64,000 nucleotides of DNA from Cytobacillus oceanisediminis (GCF_007830235.1 NZ_VLKI01000015.1:54615-118614), one strand, 5' to 3'; counted from the first letter of the stretch, positions 1-14,874 are shown. Notes: generated by a model from the letters alone, not told the origin. Made by a program: numbers and translations.

Positions 1-1
1 A

Positions 2-1132
2 GCGGTAATGGAAGCACAGGGTTCCGTTTTAACGAATAAATATGCTGAAGGCTATCCTGGCCGACGCTATTATGGCGGTTGTGAACATGTAGATGTGGTC
101 GAAGATTTGGCCCGTGACCGCGCGAAGCAAATTTTCGGAGCTGAGCATGTGAACGTGCAGCCGCATTCAGGCGCACAGGCGAACATGGCTGTTTATTTCA
201 CTGTATTGGAGCAGGGTGACACTGTTCTTGGTATGAATCTTTCCCACGGGGGACATTTAACACACGGAAGCCCTGTTAACTTCAGCGGCGTTCAGTATAA
301 TTTCGTGGAGTATGGTGTGGATGAAGATACACATCGCATCAACTATGAGGATGTGCTTGAAAAAGCCCGCCAGCATAAGCCGAAATTAATTGTAGCGGGT
401 GCAAGTGCTTATCCGCGTGAAATTGATTTCAAACGTTTCCGTGAAATTGCGGATGAAGTAGGCGCGATGCTAATGGTTGATATGGCTCATATCGCAGGAC
501 TTGTGGCAGCTGGGCTTCACCAGAATCCGGTTCCGTTTGCGGACTTTGTTACAACCACTACTCATAAGACGTTGCGCGGACCGCGCGGCGGCATGATTCT
601 TTGCAAAGAAGAGTATGCGAAGAAGATTGATAAATCCATTTTCCCTGGTATCCAGGGTGGTCCATTAATGCACGTAATTGCTGCAAAAGCTGTTGCTTTC
701 GGCGAAGCACTTCAGGAAGATTTCAAAACATATGCAGGCAATATCATTTCCAATGCCAAAAAGCTGGCTGAAGCATTGCAAAGTGAAGGAATTGACCTTG
801 TTTCCGGCGGCACAGACAACCACTTATTATTAGTTGATCTTCGTTCCCTTGGCTTAACGGGTAAAGTAGCTGAAAAAGTGCTTGATGAGGTAGGCATTAC
901 GGTCAACAAAAATACAATTCCTTTTGATCCAGAAAGCCCATTCGTAACAAGCGGTGTCCGCATTGGTACAGCGGCTGTTACATCCCGCGGCTTTGGCGAA
1001 AAGGAGATGGAAGAAATCGCGTCCATCATTGCCTTCACATTAAAAAATCATGAAGATGAAGAGAAGCTTAAAGAAGCCAGCCAGCGTGTTGAAGCTTTAA
1101 CAAGCAGCTTCACTTTATATCCTGAAAAATAA
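2..1132 (+). CDS. glyA: Serine hydroxymethyltransferase, 5'-truncated by window edge
   Basis: Cytosolic PLP enzyme that interconverts serine and glycine while charging tetrahydrofolate with a one-carbon unit. The reading frame is open from base 2 (Ala-Val-Met-Glu-Ala-Gln) with no start in the window; by comparison with the usual ~413-residue Bacillus protein about 37 N-terminal residues lie outside. The motif [14 protein letters not shown] places the PLP-binding lysine at codon 566-568, and the signature [18 protein letters not shown] is near the visible start. It is followed by a strong terminator and then upp and mnaA, the same order as in B. subtilis. Family assignment is certain; the ATG at 8 is internal and should not be taken as the start. 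Confidence 0.97.
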   Translation, partial: AVMEAQGSVLTNKYAEGYPGRRYYGGCEHVDVVEDLARDRAKQIFGAEHVNVQPHSGAQANMAVYFTVLEQGDTVLGMNLSHGGHLTHGSPVNFSGVQYNFVEYGVDEDTHRINYEDVLEKARQHKPKLIVAGASAYPREIDFKRFREIADEVGAMLMVDMAHIAGLVAAGLHQNPVPFADFVTTTTHKTLRGPRGGMILCKEEYAKKIDKSIFPGIQGGPLMHVIAAKAVAFGEALQEDFKTYAGNIISNAKKLAEALQSEGIDLVSGGTDNHLLLVDLRSLGLTGKVAEKVLDEVGITVNKNTIPFDPESPFVTSGVRIGTAAVTSRGFGEKEMEEIASIIAFTLKNHEDEEKLKEASQRVEALTSSFTLYPEK

Positions 1133-1140
1133 TAAAAAGC

Positions 1141-1170
1141 AGCCGGTCTCTTTTGCGGGGACCGGCTTTT
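1141..1170 (+). terminator. Rho-independent terminator after glyA
   Basis: Perfect 8-bp stem AGCCGGTC (1141-1148) / GACCGGCT (1160-1167), 11-nt loop, followed by TTT. It separates glyA from the upp promoter. Confidence 0.85.
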
Positions 1171-1236
1171 GTATGCAAAAAACAGATATAGGGAATCTTA
1201 GAAAAATGACTTTTCCTTTACAAAAGCGAATCATAG

Positions 1237-1265
1237 TTGCCGATGGAACTGTTTTTCTGTAAAAT
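1237..1265 (+). promoter_or_regulatory. SigA-type promoter of upp-mnaA
   Basis: TTGCCG (1237-1242), 17-bp spacer, TAAAAT (1260-1265). It lies after the glyA terminator and about 50 bp before the upp start. Read by eye, not experimentally mapped. Confidence 0.6.
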
Positions 1266-1316
1266 TAGACGAAGTGTGGTTCGACTCATTCTGCATATTG
1301 AAAAGGAGAGATACTC

Positions 1317-1946
1317 ATGGCAAAGGTTTACGTTTTTGACCATCCATTAATTCAGCATAAGCTTACATACATTCGTGAAAAAAGTACGGGAACAAAGGAA
1401 TTTCGCGAGCTTGTCGACGAAGTGGCAACACTTATGGCATTCGAAATCACTCGTGATATGCCGTTGGAAGAAATCGAAATTGAAACACCTGTCAGCTTAA
1501 CAAAATCAAACGTATTATCAGGCAAGAAGATTGGAATTATCCCGATTTTACGTGCTGGAATCGGTATGGTTGACGGCATCCTGAAGCTGATCCCAGCTGC
1601 AAAGGTAGGACACATTGGCTTATACCGCGACCCGGAAACATTGCAGCCGGTTGAATACTATGTAAAGCTTCCGAGTGATGTGGAAGAAAGAGACTTCATC
1701 GTAGTCGATCCTATGCTTGCAACTGGCGGTTCTGCTGTTGAAGCCATTCACTCTCTTAAAAAGCGCGGCGGCAAAAACATCAAATTCATGTGCCTGATTG
1801 CAGCTCCTGAAGGGGTAGAGGCAGTGAAGGAAGCACACCCTGACGTTGACATTTATATTGCAGCATTAGACGAAAAATTGAACGAAAAAGGCTATATTGT
1901 CCCTGGTCTTGGAGATGCAGGCGACCGTTTATTCGGTACGAAATAA
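1317..1946 (+). CDS. upp: Uracil phosphoribosyltransferase
   Basis: Pyrimidine salvage enzyme making UMP from uracil and PRPP in the cytosol. The 209-residue length equals that of B. subtilis Upp. The PRPP-binding loop reads [12 protein letters not shown], and the C-terminal [11 protein letters not shown] is the family-typical uracil-binding tail. The ATG is preceded by AAAAGGAGAG (1301-1310), which fixes the start. It has its own promoter and is probably cotranscribed with mnaA, which starts 61 bp after the stop with no terminator between them. Identification rests on strong sequence similarity recalled from the family and on synteny. Confidence 0.97.
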   Translation: MAKVYVFDHPLIQHKLTYIREKSTGTKEFRELVDEVATLMAFEITRDMPLEEIEIETPVSLTKSNVLSGKKIGIIPILRAGIGMVDGILKLIPAAKVGHIGLYRDPETLQPVEYYVKLPSDVEERDFIVVDPMLATGGSAVEAIHSLKKRGGKNIKFMCLIAAPEGVEAVKEAHPDVDIYIAALDEKLNEKGYIVPGLGDAGDRLFGTK

Positions 1947-2007
1947 GTTTAAACATCTTGCAGCAGACGAAAGATCTTATATCTTTTAAAAAAGGAAGGT
2001 GCTTCGA

Positions 2008-3159
2008 ATGAATCGCCCGATTAAAGTAATGACGATTTTTGGGACAAGGCCTGAAGCCATTAAAATGGCTCCGCTTGTTCTGGAACTGCAAAAACATCCT
2101 GATCATTTTGAATCCATTGTAACCGTAACAGCACAGCATCGTGAAATGCTCGATCAGGTTTTAACTATTTTCAAGGTTACACCAGATTATGACCTGAATA
2201 TCATGAAAGATCGCCAGACACTCGTGGATGTGACAACGCGCGGACTGGAAGGCCTTGATAAAATCATGAAGGAAGTAAAGCCCGATATTGTGCTTGTTCA
2301 TGGCGATACGACCACTACCTTCATTGCGAGCCTTGCTGCATTCTATAATCAGATAGAAGTCGGCCATGTTGAAGCTGGATTGCGTACATGGAATAAGTAC
2401 TCTCCATTCCCTGAGGAAATGAACCGCCAGTTAACAGGCGTTATGGCTGATCTTCATTTCTCGCCGACAGCGAAGTCAGCTGAAAACCTTTTAAATGAAA
2501 ACAAACGGACCGAGAACATTTTCATTACAGGAAATACAGCGATAGATGCACTTAAAACAACCGTTAAGGACGAGTATCATCATGAAGTGCTTGAAAAAGT
2601 CGGCGATGACCGCCTTGTGCTGCTGACCGCACACCGCCGTGAAAACTTGGGCGAACCGATGAGAAACATGTTCAAGGCAATTAAGAGGCTTGTGGAAGAA
2701 CAGAATGACATTCAAGTGGTTTACCCTGTACACCTAAACCCTGCTGTAAGGGAAATCGCTTCTGAAATTCTAGGTGACGACAACCGAATTCATTTAATTG
2801 AACCGCTTGATGTCATTGATTTTCACAACTTTGCATCCAGAGCCCATTTGATTTTAACAGACTCAGGCGGAGTTCAGGAAGAAGCGCCATCGCTTGGCGT
2901 GCCTGTACTTGTACTGCGTGATACAACGGAAAGGCCTGAAGGGATTGAAGCGGGTACCCTAAAGCTTGCCGGTATCGAAGAACAGCCAATCTATGAACTG
3001 GCCACAGAGCTTTTAACTGACCAGGCTGCGTATGAAAAAATGGCTAAAGCCGTAAATCCATATGGAGACGGGAATGCTTCAAAACGAATTTGCGAAGCCA
3101 TCTGCTATCATTTCAAGCAGGTAAGTGAACGGCCGGAGGACTACAAACCGCAAAACTAA
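2008..3159 (+). CDS. mnaA: UDP-N-acetylglucosamine 2-epimerase (non-hydrolysing)
   Basis: Converts UDP-GlcNAc to UDP-ManNAc, the precursor for wall teichoic acid linkage units and other surface glycans. The 383-residue protein begins MNRPIKVMTIFGTRPEA; the family signature FGTRPEAIKMAPL is at the N-terminus, and HGDTTTT, GHVEAGLRT and LTDSGGVQEEAPSLG are all intact. The ATG at 2008 is chosen because AAAGGAAGG (1991-1999) lies 8 bases upstream; the in-frame GTG at 1999 would sit inside that ribosome binding site. It follows upp as in B. subtilis (mnaA/yvyH) and ends at a long hairpin terminator. Confidence 0.95.
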   Translation: MNRPIKVMTIFGTRPEAIKMAPLVLELQKHPDHFESIVTVTAQHREMLDQVLTIFKVTPDYDLNIMKDRQTLVDVTTRGLEGLDKIMKEVKPDIVLVHGDTTTTFIASLAAFYNQIEVGHVEAGLRTWNKYSPFPEEMNRQLTGVMADLHFSPTAKSAENLLNENKRTENIFITGNTAIDALKTTVKDEYHHEVLEKVGDDRLVLLTAHRRENLGEPMRNMFKAIKRLVEEQNDIQVVYPVHLNPAVREIASEILGDDNRIHLIEPLDVIDFHNFASRAHLILTDSGGVQEEAPSLGVPVLVLRDTTERPEGIEAGTLKLAGIEEQPIYELATELLTDQAAYEKMAKAVNPYGDGNASKRICEAICYHFKQVSERPEDYKPQN

Positions 3160-3165
3160 TAAAAG

Positions 3166-3215
3166 TGCACCTATTAAAATGACTGCCTATAGCAGCTTTT
3201 GATAGGTGCATTTTT
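3166..3215 (+). terminator. Rho-independent terminator after mnaA
   Basis: A 14-bp stem: TGCACCTATTAAAA (3166-3179) pairs with TTTTGATAGGTGCA (3197-3210), with one G-U pair, followed by TTTTT. It closes the upp-mnaA unit. Confidence 0.85.
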
Positions 3216-3676
3216 ATCGGAAAAATGACCGATGCATGTTAAAAGGGGAGGGGAGGAGGCAGAAAATCCCGAGCAAAATCAAGTAGTTGAAATGTTGGTA
3301 GTTAGGTGGTTGAAAGTGGTTAGATTGTTGAAAGCGCTGATTATTGGTAATTAATAGTTTTTTAAGTTAAAAGTCTCTTTTCTGCAGGAGCTGATAAAGC
3401 TATGATAGAATATATAGAGGATAGGAAGCGGTTTTATATGTATAAATATATGTGGTTATTATGTTGGTGGTTGGATGGTTGAAAATTGTTTCTGTGCAAG
3501 AGTGTTGATATAACAGTGTTTTAGGACGATTGAACTGTTAAGGTCTGTCGGGGTCATGGGGGAGTATTTTTAATTGCAGCCATTTCGATGGGGTAATGAA
3601 GGGGCTGCGAAATGAAGCGTGGTGGTTTTGTTGGCGGTTAGGTGGTTGATAATGAACACTGCCCATCAATTGCCGG
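3216..3676. other. Non-coding tail with three G/T-rich motif copies
   Basis: No convincing gene. The stretch is strikingly G/T-rich on the plus strand and contains three copies of a 21-23-bp motif near ATGTTGGTGGTTGGATGGTT, at 3292-3314, 3461-3483 and 3629-3649. Related copies occur after ftsZ (16242-16263) and, more degenerate, after the exonuclease gene (47868-47889). There is no ribosome binding site upstream of the ATGs inside the motif. Confidence 0.6.
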
Positions 3677-3712
3677 TTGATCCGCAATAAACCAAGAAAG
3701 GTGCTGAGGACG

Positions 3713-4309
3713 TTGGCAAATCAATATTTGACAATGAAGGAGCTCAAAGAAGCACTTCCGGAGATACCTGAAAATAGTTTAAAACGTTATTTGCAGGAGC
3801 ATGCAGAATACATAAATTTCAAAAAAGAACATAATCGCTATAAAATACAGGCTTCAGAAATTGAGAAGCTGAAATTAATCAGGAAATTATATTCAGATGG
3901 TTTAAAGAAAGAAGAAGTAACCACCAAGCTTGAAGAAGCTGGATTCCCTGTCACCATTACAGTGGAGGATGAGGAGGAAAGCAGCAGCACATCGCTTATG
4001 AATGTTAATCATGAGCTTACCGATATGAAAAAGCTTGTCAGTTTTCTAGTCCAGCAAAATGAACAATCCCGCCTTCAGCAAAATAAGATCAGAGAGCAAA
4101 ACAAACAACTGATCCATGAAGTTCAAGAGCTCAAACAGACGATCGACGATCTAAGAATGGCCCATGAACAAGGGAATGAGCAAGAAAGTGAAAAAGTCAC
4201 TTCTCTTTATGAAAAGCTCATGGCAACGCAGAAGTCAGTGGAGGAAGTAGCGATTGCAGTGGAGGCTGAAAAGAGCAAAAGCATTTGGCAAAAGCTATTT
4301 GGTAAGTAA
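3713..4309 (+). CDS. MerR-like HTH plus coiled-coil protein, DUF3967/RacA-like
   Basis: The N-terminus (LTMKELKEALPEIPENSLKR) resembles the helix-turn-helix of MerR-like proteins, followed by HNRYKI. Residues from about 95 to 185 are Gln/Glu/Lys-rich and predicted by eye to form a long coiled coil, and the C-terminus ends SIWQKLFGK. This architecture (DNA-binding head, coiled coil, short basic tail) matches DUF3967 proteins and broadly the chromosome-anchoring protein RacA. The start is uncertain: TTG at 3713 has AAAGGTG about 10 bases upstream and gives MANQYLTMKEL; the frame is open to a TTG at 3677, and a GTG at 3701 is also possible. Function is inferred from architecture only. Confidence 0.7.
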   Translation: MANQYLTMKELKEALPEIPENSLKRYLQEHAEYINFKKEHNRYKIQASEIEKLKLIRKLYSDGLKKEEVTTKLEEAGFPVTITVEDEEESSSTSLMNVNHELTDMKKLVSFLVQQNEQSRLQQNKIREQNKQLIHEVQELKQTIDDLRMAHEQGNEQESEKVTSLYEKLMATQKSVEEVAIAVEAEKSKSIWQKLFGK

Positions 4310-4396
4310 AGTCAGGCCTGTTTGGGAATTTAACGTTTAAACGGATAGCAACAGGGTATTGGCATAATGATTTTAAATACCCGGGAGGTTGAATAA

Positions 4397-4636
4397 ATGA
4401 GAGCTTTGGCTATATTAGAGGCAGTTTTGATTCTCTGGATCATCTTGTTGCTTGGATCATTAATGGGAACCTTCATGTCAGAAGGTTTTATTGCCTTGGT
4501 ATTTAAGCTGGCAGAAGGCGAAGGCGTCGCCCTCACATTATTATTAATTTTTGCAACTATCATTGATATGTGGAGAGATAAAAAGCGCGATCGTTTAATT
4601 CAAAAAGGAAAGCTCGAACCGAATCAGTTATTTTAA
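4397..4636 (+). CDS. Small membrane protein of unknown function
   Basis: A 79-residue protein with two hydrophobic segments (about residues 5-25 and 31-54) and a basic, hydrophilic C-terminus beginning MWRDKKRDR, so the tail is probably cytoplasmic. The ATG follows GGGAGG (4383-4388) at good spacing, and codon use looks like that of its neighbours. It stands alone between the DUF3967-like gene and the subtilase. A hairpin ATGAAGTGC/GCGCTTCAT lies just after the stop (about 4642-4663) but lacks a clear U-run. Family not recognised. Confidence 0.65.
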   Translation: MRALAILEAVLILWIILLLGSLMGTFMSEGFIALVFKLAEGEGVALTLLLIFATIIDMWRDKKRDRLIQKGKLEPNQLF

Positions 4637-4719
4637 TACATATGAAGTGCCCCAGCGCTTCATGATTGGCGTCAATTTTTCTAAGTAAAACAAACACGCA
4701 TACTCACCCCTTAATCAGC

Positions 4720-4752
4720 CCACCCTAAAATAAAAAGAGGGTGGACTTTTTT
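4720..4752 (+). promoter_or_regulatory. Terminator-like hairpin overlapping the protease RBS
   Basis: CCACCCT (4720-4726) pairs perfectly with AGGGTGG (4738-4744) across an 11-nt A-rich loop, followed by ACTTTTTT and, directly, the ATG at 4753. The 3' arm is also the ribosome binding site (GAGGGTGG). The hairpin could end transcription from upstream, or sequester the RBS of the protease gene, or both. Confidence 0.6.
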
Positions 4753-7020
4753 ATGAAGAAATTCTTGGTGACTTTTACAATCATGCTAATAATATTAGGC
4801 CAAACTCCTGTCTCAGGCCGCACTCTTTCACACCCTCCTCTTCCGAAAGAATCACCTGATATCGAGAAGGTGGCTATTGTTGTCCTTGAAGAAGAAAAGG
4901 ATAACCTGGAAATAAAAAGACTGATCGAGCGTAATCCGGAGCTGCAAATCAGGCATGTATACAAACATGCTCTAAATGGTTTTTCTGTTAAAGGGAAGCA
5001 GTCTGCTTTGGACAAATTGCTTAATAAAGAGGATGTTTCCGCTGTTTCCCCGGTTAATACCTATTATGTTCATTCAGTTGATAACATCAAGCTGATTGGT
5101 GGTATAACCGCTAGAGGGTTTTATGATCAAAACAACCAGCGCCTGACCGGCAAGGGGGTAAAGGTTGGTGTCATTGATACGGGCATTGATTATAACCACC
5201 CTGACTTAAGAAGAAGTTACGGCGGCGGTCATGATCTGGTGGATAATGATAAGGATCCGATGGAAACGAAAGCAGCTGGGGGGCAGGGCACACTGCACGG
5301 CACCCATGTGGCTGGCATCATAGCTGCAAATGGAAAAGTTCAGGGTGTGGCGCCAGAAGCGACGATTATCGCTTACCGTGCACTGGGGCCAGGTGGCAGC
5401 GGGACAACGGAACAGGTAATTGCGGCTATTGACCAGGCCATAAAGGACAAGGTGGATGTACTAAATCTTTCCTTAGGAAATAACGTAAACGGGCCCGACC
5501 TTCCAATCAGCCTCGCACTTAATAAAGCAGTTGAAAAAGGAATTACGGCTGTCACCTCCTCGGGCAATTCCGGTCCAAATATATGGACAGTCGGATCACC
5601 AGGAACAGCATCGAAAGCAATCTCTGTCGGCGCTTCTACTCCGACCATGAAGGTTCCGTTCCTAAACATTGGCGGGCGAAAGATCAGGCTGGATCTTCTT
5701 CAAGGTTCAAAAGATTGGGCCTTCGATCGTTCCTATGAGATTATTTACGGGGGGATTGGGCGCAAGGAAGAATTAAAAAATGCTGATGGAAAGATTGTTT
5801 TAGTGGAAAGAGGCGAACTGACTTTTACTGATAAAGCGTTCAATGCGTTGGAAGCTGGTGCAGTGGGGGTTATCATTTTTAATAACACAAAGGGAAGGCT
5901 CTTTGGCAACCTGGATAGTGGAGTTCCGATCCCTGTTGCTGCTTTATCCAAGGAGGAAGGGGAAGAACTCAAAAAGCTTACAGAAAAAAGAAAGCTCCTC
6001 GGCCGCACTTATATAATAGAAGAAAAGGATATTTTGGCTGACTTTAGCTCACGCGGACCCGTAACTTCAACATGGGAAATCAAGCCGGATGTAGTAGCGC
6101 CTGGTGTAGCAATCAATAGTACGATTCCGGGAGGATATCTTCCTTTACAAGGAACAAGCATGGCTGCTCCCCATGTCGCGGGCGCTTGCGCCATCCTGAA
6201 ACAGGCCCATCCTGATTGGGGGCCGGAAAAAATTAAGGCCGCGCTGATGAATACAGCAAAGCCGCTTGTAAACAATGAAGGAAAACTGTATAGAACCTAC
6301 GAGCAGGGAGCCGGAAGGATTCAACTGGAGAAGGCATTGCGAACGGAAACGGTCGTCCTTCCAGCTTCCCTGCAGTTCGGAAAATTCCAGATTGCAGACC
6401 GGCTTCATGAGCACAAGAGTTATCTAACGATTGAAAACATTAGTAATAAAAACAAGTCTTATTCTTTTTCCATCCCGTATAAAGAACAGGGGATCAACTG
6501 GGAAATGCCAAAGTCTTTTCAATTAAAGCCAGGAGAGAATAAGAAGCTTGAAATGAAGATGTCGGTAGATCCTACATTATTGAAGAAAAAAATTTATGAT
6601 GGGAACCTTTTGCTGGCTGCTGGAACAGAAGAGATAAGAATTCCATATCTCTATGTGCTCGAGGAGCCAAATTATCCTAGGGTGATGGGTTTCGGCCTTG
6701 GTAAGGGCGACAAAGAGGACACGTATAGATATGAAGTTTATTTGCCGGGAGGGGCAGAGGAATTCGGAATCGCGATGTTTGATTCAGAAAGCCTTCGCTT
6801 CATGGGTTTCCTGGACTGGAAAAAGAATGTAGGCAAAGGCCAGCTTCTTCAGGAGATTCCTGCGGACAAACTTCCAGGGCCAGGTTTGTATCTTGCTAAG
6901 GTTTTTGCAAAAAAAGCCGGCAAAGAAGATTGGATTGAGACTTATCTCTTTATTAGACCGGACGGTCAGATCGGAGAGCCGGAGCCTTCAGGAAATAGAA
7001 AGAGCTTAGTAAACGATTAG
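4753..7020 (+). CDS. Secreted Vpr-like subtilisin family serine protease
   Basis: Extracellular S8 protease of 755 residues. Order: signal peptide (1-~24, cleavage near VSG-RTL); I9-type propeptide (~35-110); catalytic domain with Asp142 in VIDTGIDYNHPDL, His182 in HGTHVAGII, and Ser469 in GTSMAAPHVAG; a protease-associated (PA) insert (~310-410, AGAVGVIIFNN) between His and Ser; and a C-terminal Ig/Fn3-like region. This is the Vpr/minor extracellular protease architecture, slightly shorter than the ~806-residue B. subtilis Vpr. ATG 4753 is preferred over the in-frame GTG at 4741, because that GTG lies inside the ribosome binding site. A degradative or nutritional role is likely but inferred. 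Confidence 0.9.
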   Translation: MKKFLVTFTIMLIILGQTPVSGRTLSHPPLPKESPDIEKVAIVVLEEEKDNLEIKRLIERNPELQIRHVYKHALNGFSVKGKQSALDKLLNKEDVSAVSPVNTYYVHSVDNIKLIGGITARGFYDQNNQRLTGKGVKVGVIDTGIDYNHPDLRRSYGGGHDLVDNDKDPMETKAAGGQGTLHGTHVAGIIAANGKVQGVAPEATIIAYRALGPGGSGTTEQVIAAIDQAIKDKVDVLNLSLGNNVNGPDLPISLALNKAVEKGITAVTSSGNSGPNIWTVGSPGTASKAISVGASTPTMKVPFLNIGGRKIRLDLLQGSKDWAFDRSYEIIYGGIGRKEELKNADGKIVLVERGELTFTDKAFNALEAGAVGVIIFNNTKGRLFGNLDSGVPIPVAALSKEEGEELKKLTEKRKLLGRTYIIEEKDILADFSSRGPVTSTWEIKPDVVAPGVAINSTIPGGYLPLQGTSMAAPHVAGACAILKQAHPDWGPEKIKAALMNTAKPLVNNEGKLYRTYEQGAGRIQLEKALRTETVVLPASLQFGKFQIADRLHEHKSYLTIENISNKNKSYSFSIPYKEQGINWEMPKSFQLKPGENKKLEMKMSVDPTLLKKKIYDGNLLLAAGTEEIRIPYLYVLEEPNYPRVMGFGLGKGDKEDTYRYEVYLPGGAEEFGIAMFDSESLRFMGFLDWKKNVGKGQLLQEIPADKLPGPGLYLAKVFAKKAGKEDWIETYLFIRPDGQIGEPEPSGNRKSLVND

Positions 7021-7054
7021 GCTGTGATCATGCTAATTGTAATTTTAGCACCCT

Positions 7055-7239
7055 GTTGATTGGAGCAGAAGGCGCGCGATCCTCGAAAATGCATTCGCCT
7101 TTTCTCGTGCGGTGTTAATTCAAGGATGTTTTTTCAATATCCTGCGGGAGTGCGGATCAAAGGGAGACCCCGCATGCGTAAAACGCCGAGGAGCGTAGGA
7201 CCGCCCGCGGTTCACTAAGTGCCTGGAGCGGAAATCAAC
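7055..7239. repeat. Dispersed Bacillaceae intergenic repeat, interrupted copy
   Basis: The ends match a repeat I know from many Bacillus intergenic regions: it opens GTTGATTGGAGCAGAAGGCG (from 7055) and closes GCCTGGAGCGGAAATCAAC (to 7239), giving roughly inverted termini (GTTGAT/ATCAAC). Internal blocks GACCCCGCA, CGCCGAGGAG and CCGCCCGCGG are also typical. About 60 bp of unrelated sequence (7079-7138) splits the left end from the rest. Recognition is from memory of the family; a genome search is needed to count copies. Confidence 0.6.
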
Positions 7240-7281
7240 CGTGAATTTAACATAGTCAATCATGAGAAATAAAGCGTTACC

Positions 7282-7310
7282 AGGAGCGAAGCAGAAACTC
7301 GCTCCTTTTT
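7282..7310 (+). terminator. Rho-independent terminator upstream of the atp promoter
   Basis: AGGAGCGA (7282-7289) / TCGCTCCT (7299-7306), 9-nt loop, then TTTT. It isolates the atp operon from upstream transcription. Confidence 0.75.
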
Positions 7311-7399
7311 CAATAGAATGGAAAAATTTAATTGTGATAAATCTGTGAACATACCATATTTTTACCTTTTTGTTTGTGAACTTTTTCACTCCAAACGCA

Positions 7400-7428
7400 T
7401 TGACATTGACAAAGCCCTATTGTATGCT
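7400..7428 (+). promoter_or_regulatory. SigA promoter of the atp operon
   Basis: TTGACA (7400-7405), 17-bp spacer, TATGCT (7423-7428). A second TTGACA follows directly (7406-7411) but would have only an 11-bp spacer. The untranslated leader to atpZ would be about 125 nt. Confidence 0.75.
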
Positions 7429-7560
7429 TACAAAGGGTAAAAGATGATAGGGTTTTCAAAATATTTGTGCAGACATATTTCCCACTTCTGCATGATGTAA
7501 ATGTGATTAATTATGGCCTCAAAACCCACTTACCATTCTCTTAAGGGAGGATGCGTTTTT

Positions 7561-7782
7561 ATGCGTCAAAAAGACCGCAACCCATTTAAGGCGATGGCCT
7601 TAATGTCCGCCATTCTTTCTCAATTAGTTGGTTCCACGCTCATTGGCATTTTCGCCGGAAGATGGCTTGACAGCAAGGCAGGAACCGAGCCGTTATTCCT
7701 ATTAATCGGCTTGTTCATTGGATTGGGCGCTGGGATTTACGCCATGCTTCGCTTAATCCAACATTTCTTCACAGGAGAATAA
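7561..7782 (+). CDS. atpZ: AtpZ/AtpI-family membrane protein
   Basis: A 73-residue protein with two transmembrane helices (about 18-40 and 46-68), first gene of the ATP synthase operon. In alkaliphilic and other Bacillaceae a gene in this position, atpZ, encodes a small protein linked to F0 assembly or Mg2+ supply. ATG 7561 is chosen because AAGGGAGG (7543-7550) lies 10 bases upstream; the frame is open further up to 7513 but without a ribosome binding site. It is followed after 5 bp by atpI. The name rests on position and size; B. subtilis lacks this extra gene. Confidence 0.75.
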   Translation: MRQKDRNPFKAMALMSAILSQLVGSTLIGIFAGRWLDSKAGTEPLFLLIGLFIGLGAGIYAMLRLIQHFFTGE

Positions 7783-7787
7783 ACATC

Positions 7788-8162
7788 ATGCCGGAAATCA
7801 AAGTAATTTTTCAAAGACAGCGAAAATACATATTCCTGTTGTTGTCTGTATACGTTCTCGGCTGGGGTTTTACGCCTTATCAATCTATTTTTCTTGGCTT
7901 GATCCTTGGTACAAGCCTAAGTCTGTTCAATTTGTGGCTGATGGCAAGAAAGACGCTGCAATTTGGAGAGGCGGTCGAGAGAGGTGAGAAGGTGCGCTCT
8001 CTTGGAACGGTATCCAGAATGGCTACGGCAGTTCTTGCTGTCATGATCGCTCTGGAATATCCGGAAAAGCTGCATCTGCTCAGTGTTGTATTTGGATTAA
8101 TGACATCCTATATTGTCATTATGATAGATTATTTTCTTCAATCTTTTCATTTACGTAAATAG
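7788..8162 (+). CDS. atpI: ATP synthase subunit I
   Basis: A 124-residue protein with four hydrophobic segments, similar in length and sequence to B. subtilis AtpI (shared blocks RQRKYI, YVLG, FLGLILGT, IGLMT-like FGLMTSYIVIMID). AtpI is a non-structural assembly factor that helps form the c-ring of the F0 sector. The ATG overlaps no other gene; its ribosome binding site CAGGAGAA lies in the last codons of atpZ, so the two are translationally close. It precedes atpB as in all Bacillus atp operons. Confidence 0.88.
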   Translation: MPEIKVIFQRQRKYIFLLLSVYVLGWGFTPYQSIFLGLILGTSLSLFNLWLMARKTLQFGEAVERGEKVRSLGTVSRMATAVLAVMIALEYPEKLHLLSVVFGLMTSYIVIMIDYFLQSFHLRK

Positions 8163-8177
8163 CGGGAAGAGAGGTGA

Positions 8178-8897
<720 letters not shown>

Positions 8898-8933
8898 TAT
8901 ATACCTGTTCATTTTATGGACAAAACCTTTTAA

Positions 8934-9185
<252 letters not shown>

Positions 9186-9208
9186 TTAATACTGTACAAA
9201 TCGTTCAA

Positions 9209-9242
9209 AATGGCGAAGATCATTCTGTGAACCTTCGCCATT
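9209..9242 (+). promoter_or_regulatory. Perfect stem-loop between atpE and atpF
   Basis: AATGGCGAAG (9209-9218) pairs perfectly with CTTCGCCATT (9233-9242) over a 14-nt loop. The U-rich run comes 8-15 nt later, so this looks less like a terminator than an mRNA-stabilising or processing hairpin that ends the atpE segment. This role is inferred. Confidence 0.6.
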
Positions 9243-9307
9243 CCTTTATGTTTTTTTACCTGGAATCATAATTCGGATTCATGCATATGACTCCGTTTCA
9301 TAAGTGA

Positions 9308-10389
<1,082 letters not shown>

Positions 10390-10398
10390 GATTCGTAG

Positions 10399-11922
<1,524 letters not shown>

Positions 11923-11936
11923 TAGAGCAGTTAGGG

Positions 11937-11956
11937 GCGGGGAGTGAATCCCCCCG
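11937..11956 (+). promoter_or_regulatory. GC hairpin in the atpA-atpG gap
   Basis: GCGGGG (11937-11942) pairs with CCCCGC (11951-11956) over 8 nt. There is no U-run after it. It may affect local mRNA stability or the atpA/atpG ratio; no function is established. Confidence 0.45.
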
Positions 11957-11998
11957 CAGCTCGCATTCGGTTCTGACAAACTTGTATAAGGGTGGTGA

Positions 11999-14353
<2,355 letters not shown>

Positions 14354-14372
14354 TTCTGGACCAGGAGGGTAA

Positions 14373-14783
<411 letters not shown>

Positions 14784-14794
14784 TAAACATAATT

Positions 14795-14830
14795 AACACC
14801 CTTGGCTAAGGCTGGGGGTGTTTTGTTGTT
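14795..14830 (+). terminator. Terminator of the atp operon
   Basis: AACACCC (14795-14801) / GGGTGTT (14816-14822) followed by a T-rich tract (TTGTTGTTT). Confidence 0.8.
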
Positions 14831-14874
14831 TGCATTATTTACCAGACTCTTTTTGAAAAAAACTGCTCAAAAAT

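Noticed and set aside
7120..7389. Leftward 89-aa open frame before the atp operon
   Set aside because: Overlaps the dispersed repeat and a terminator; no recognisable protein.
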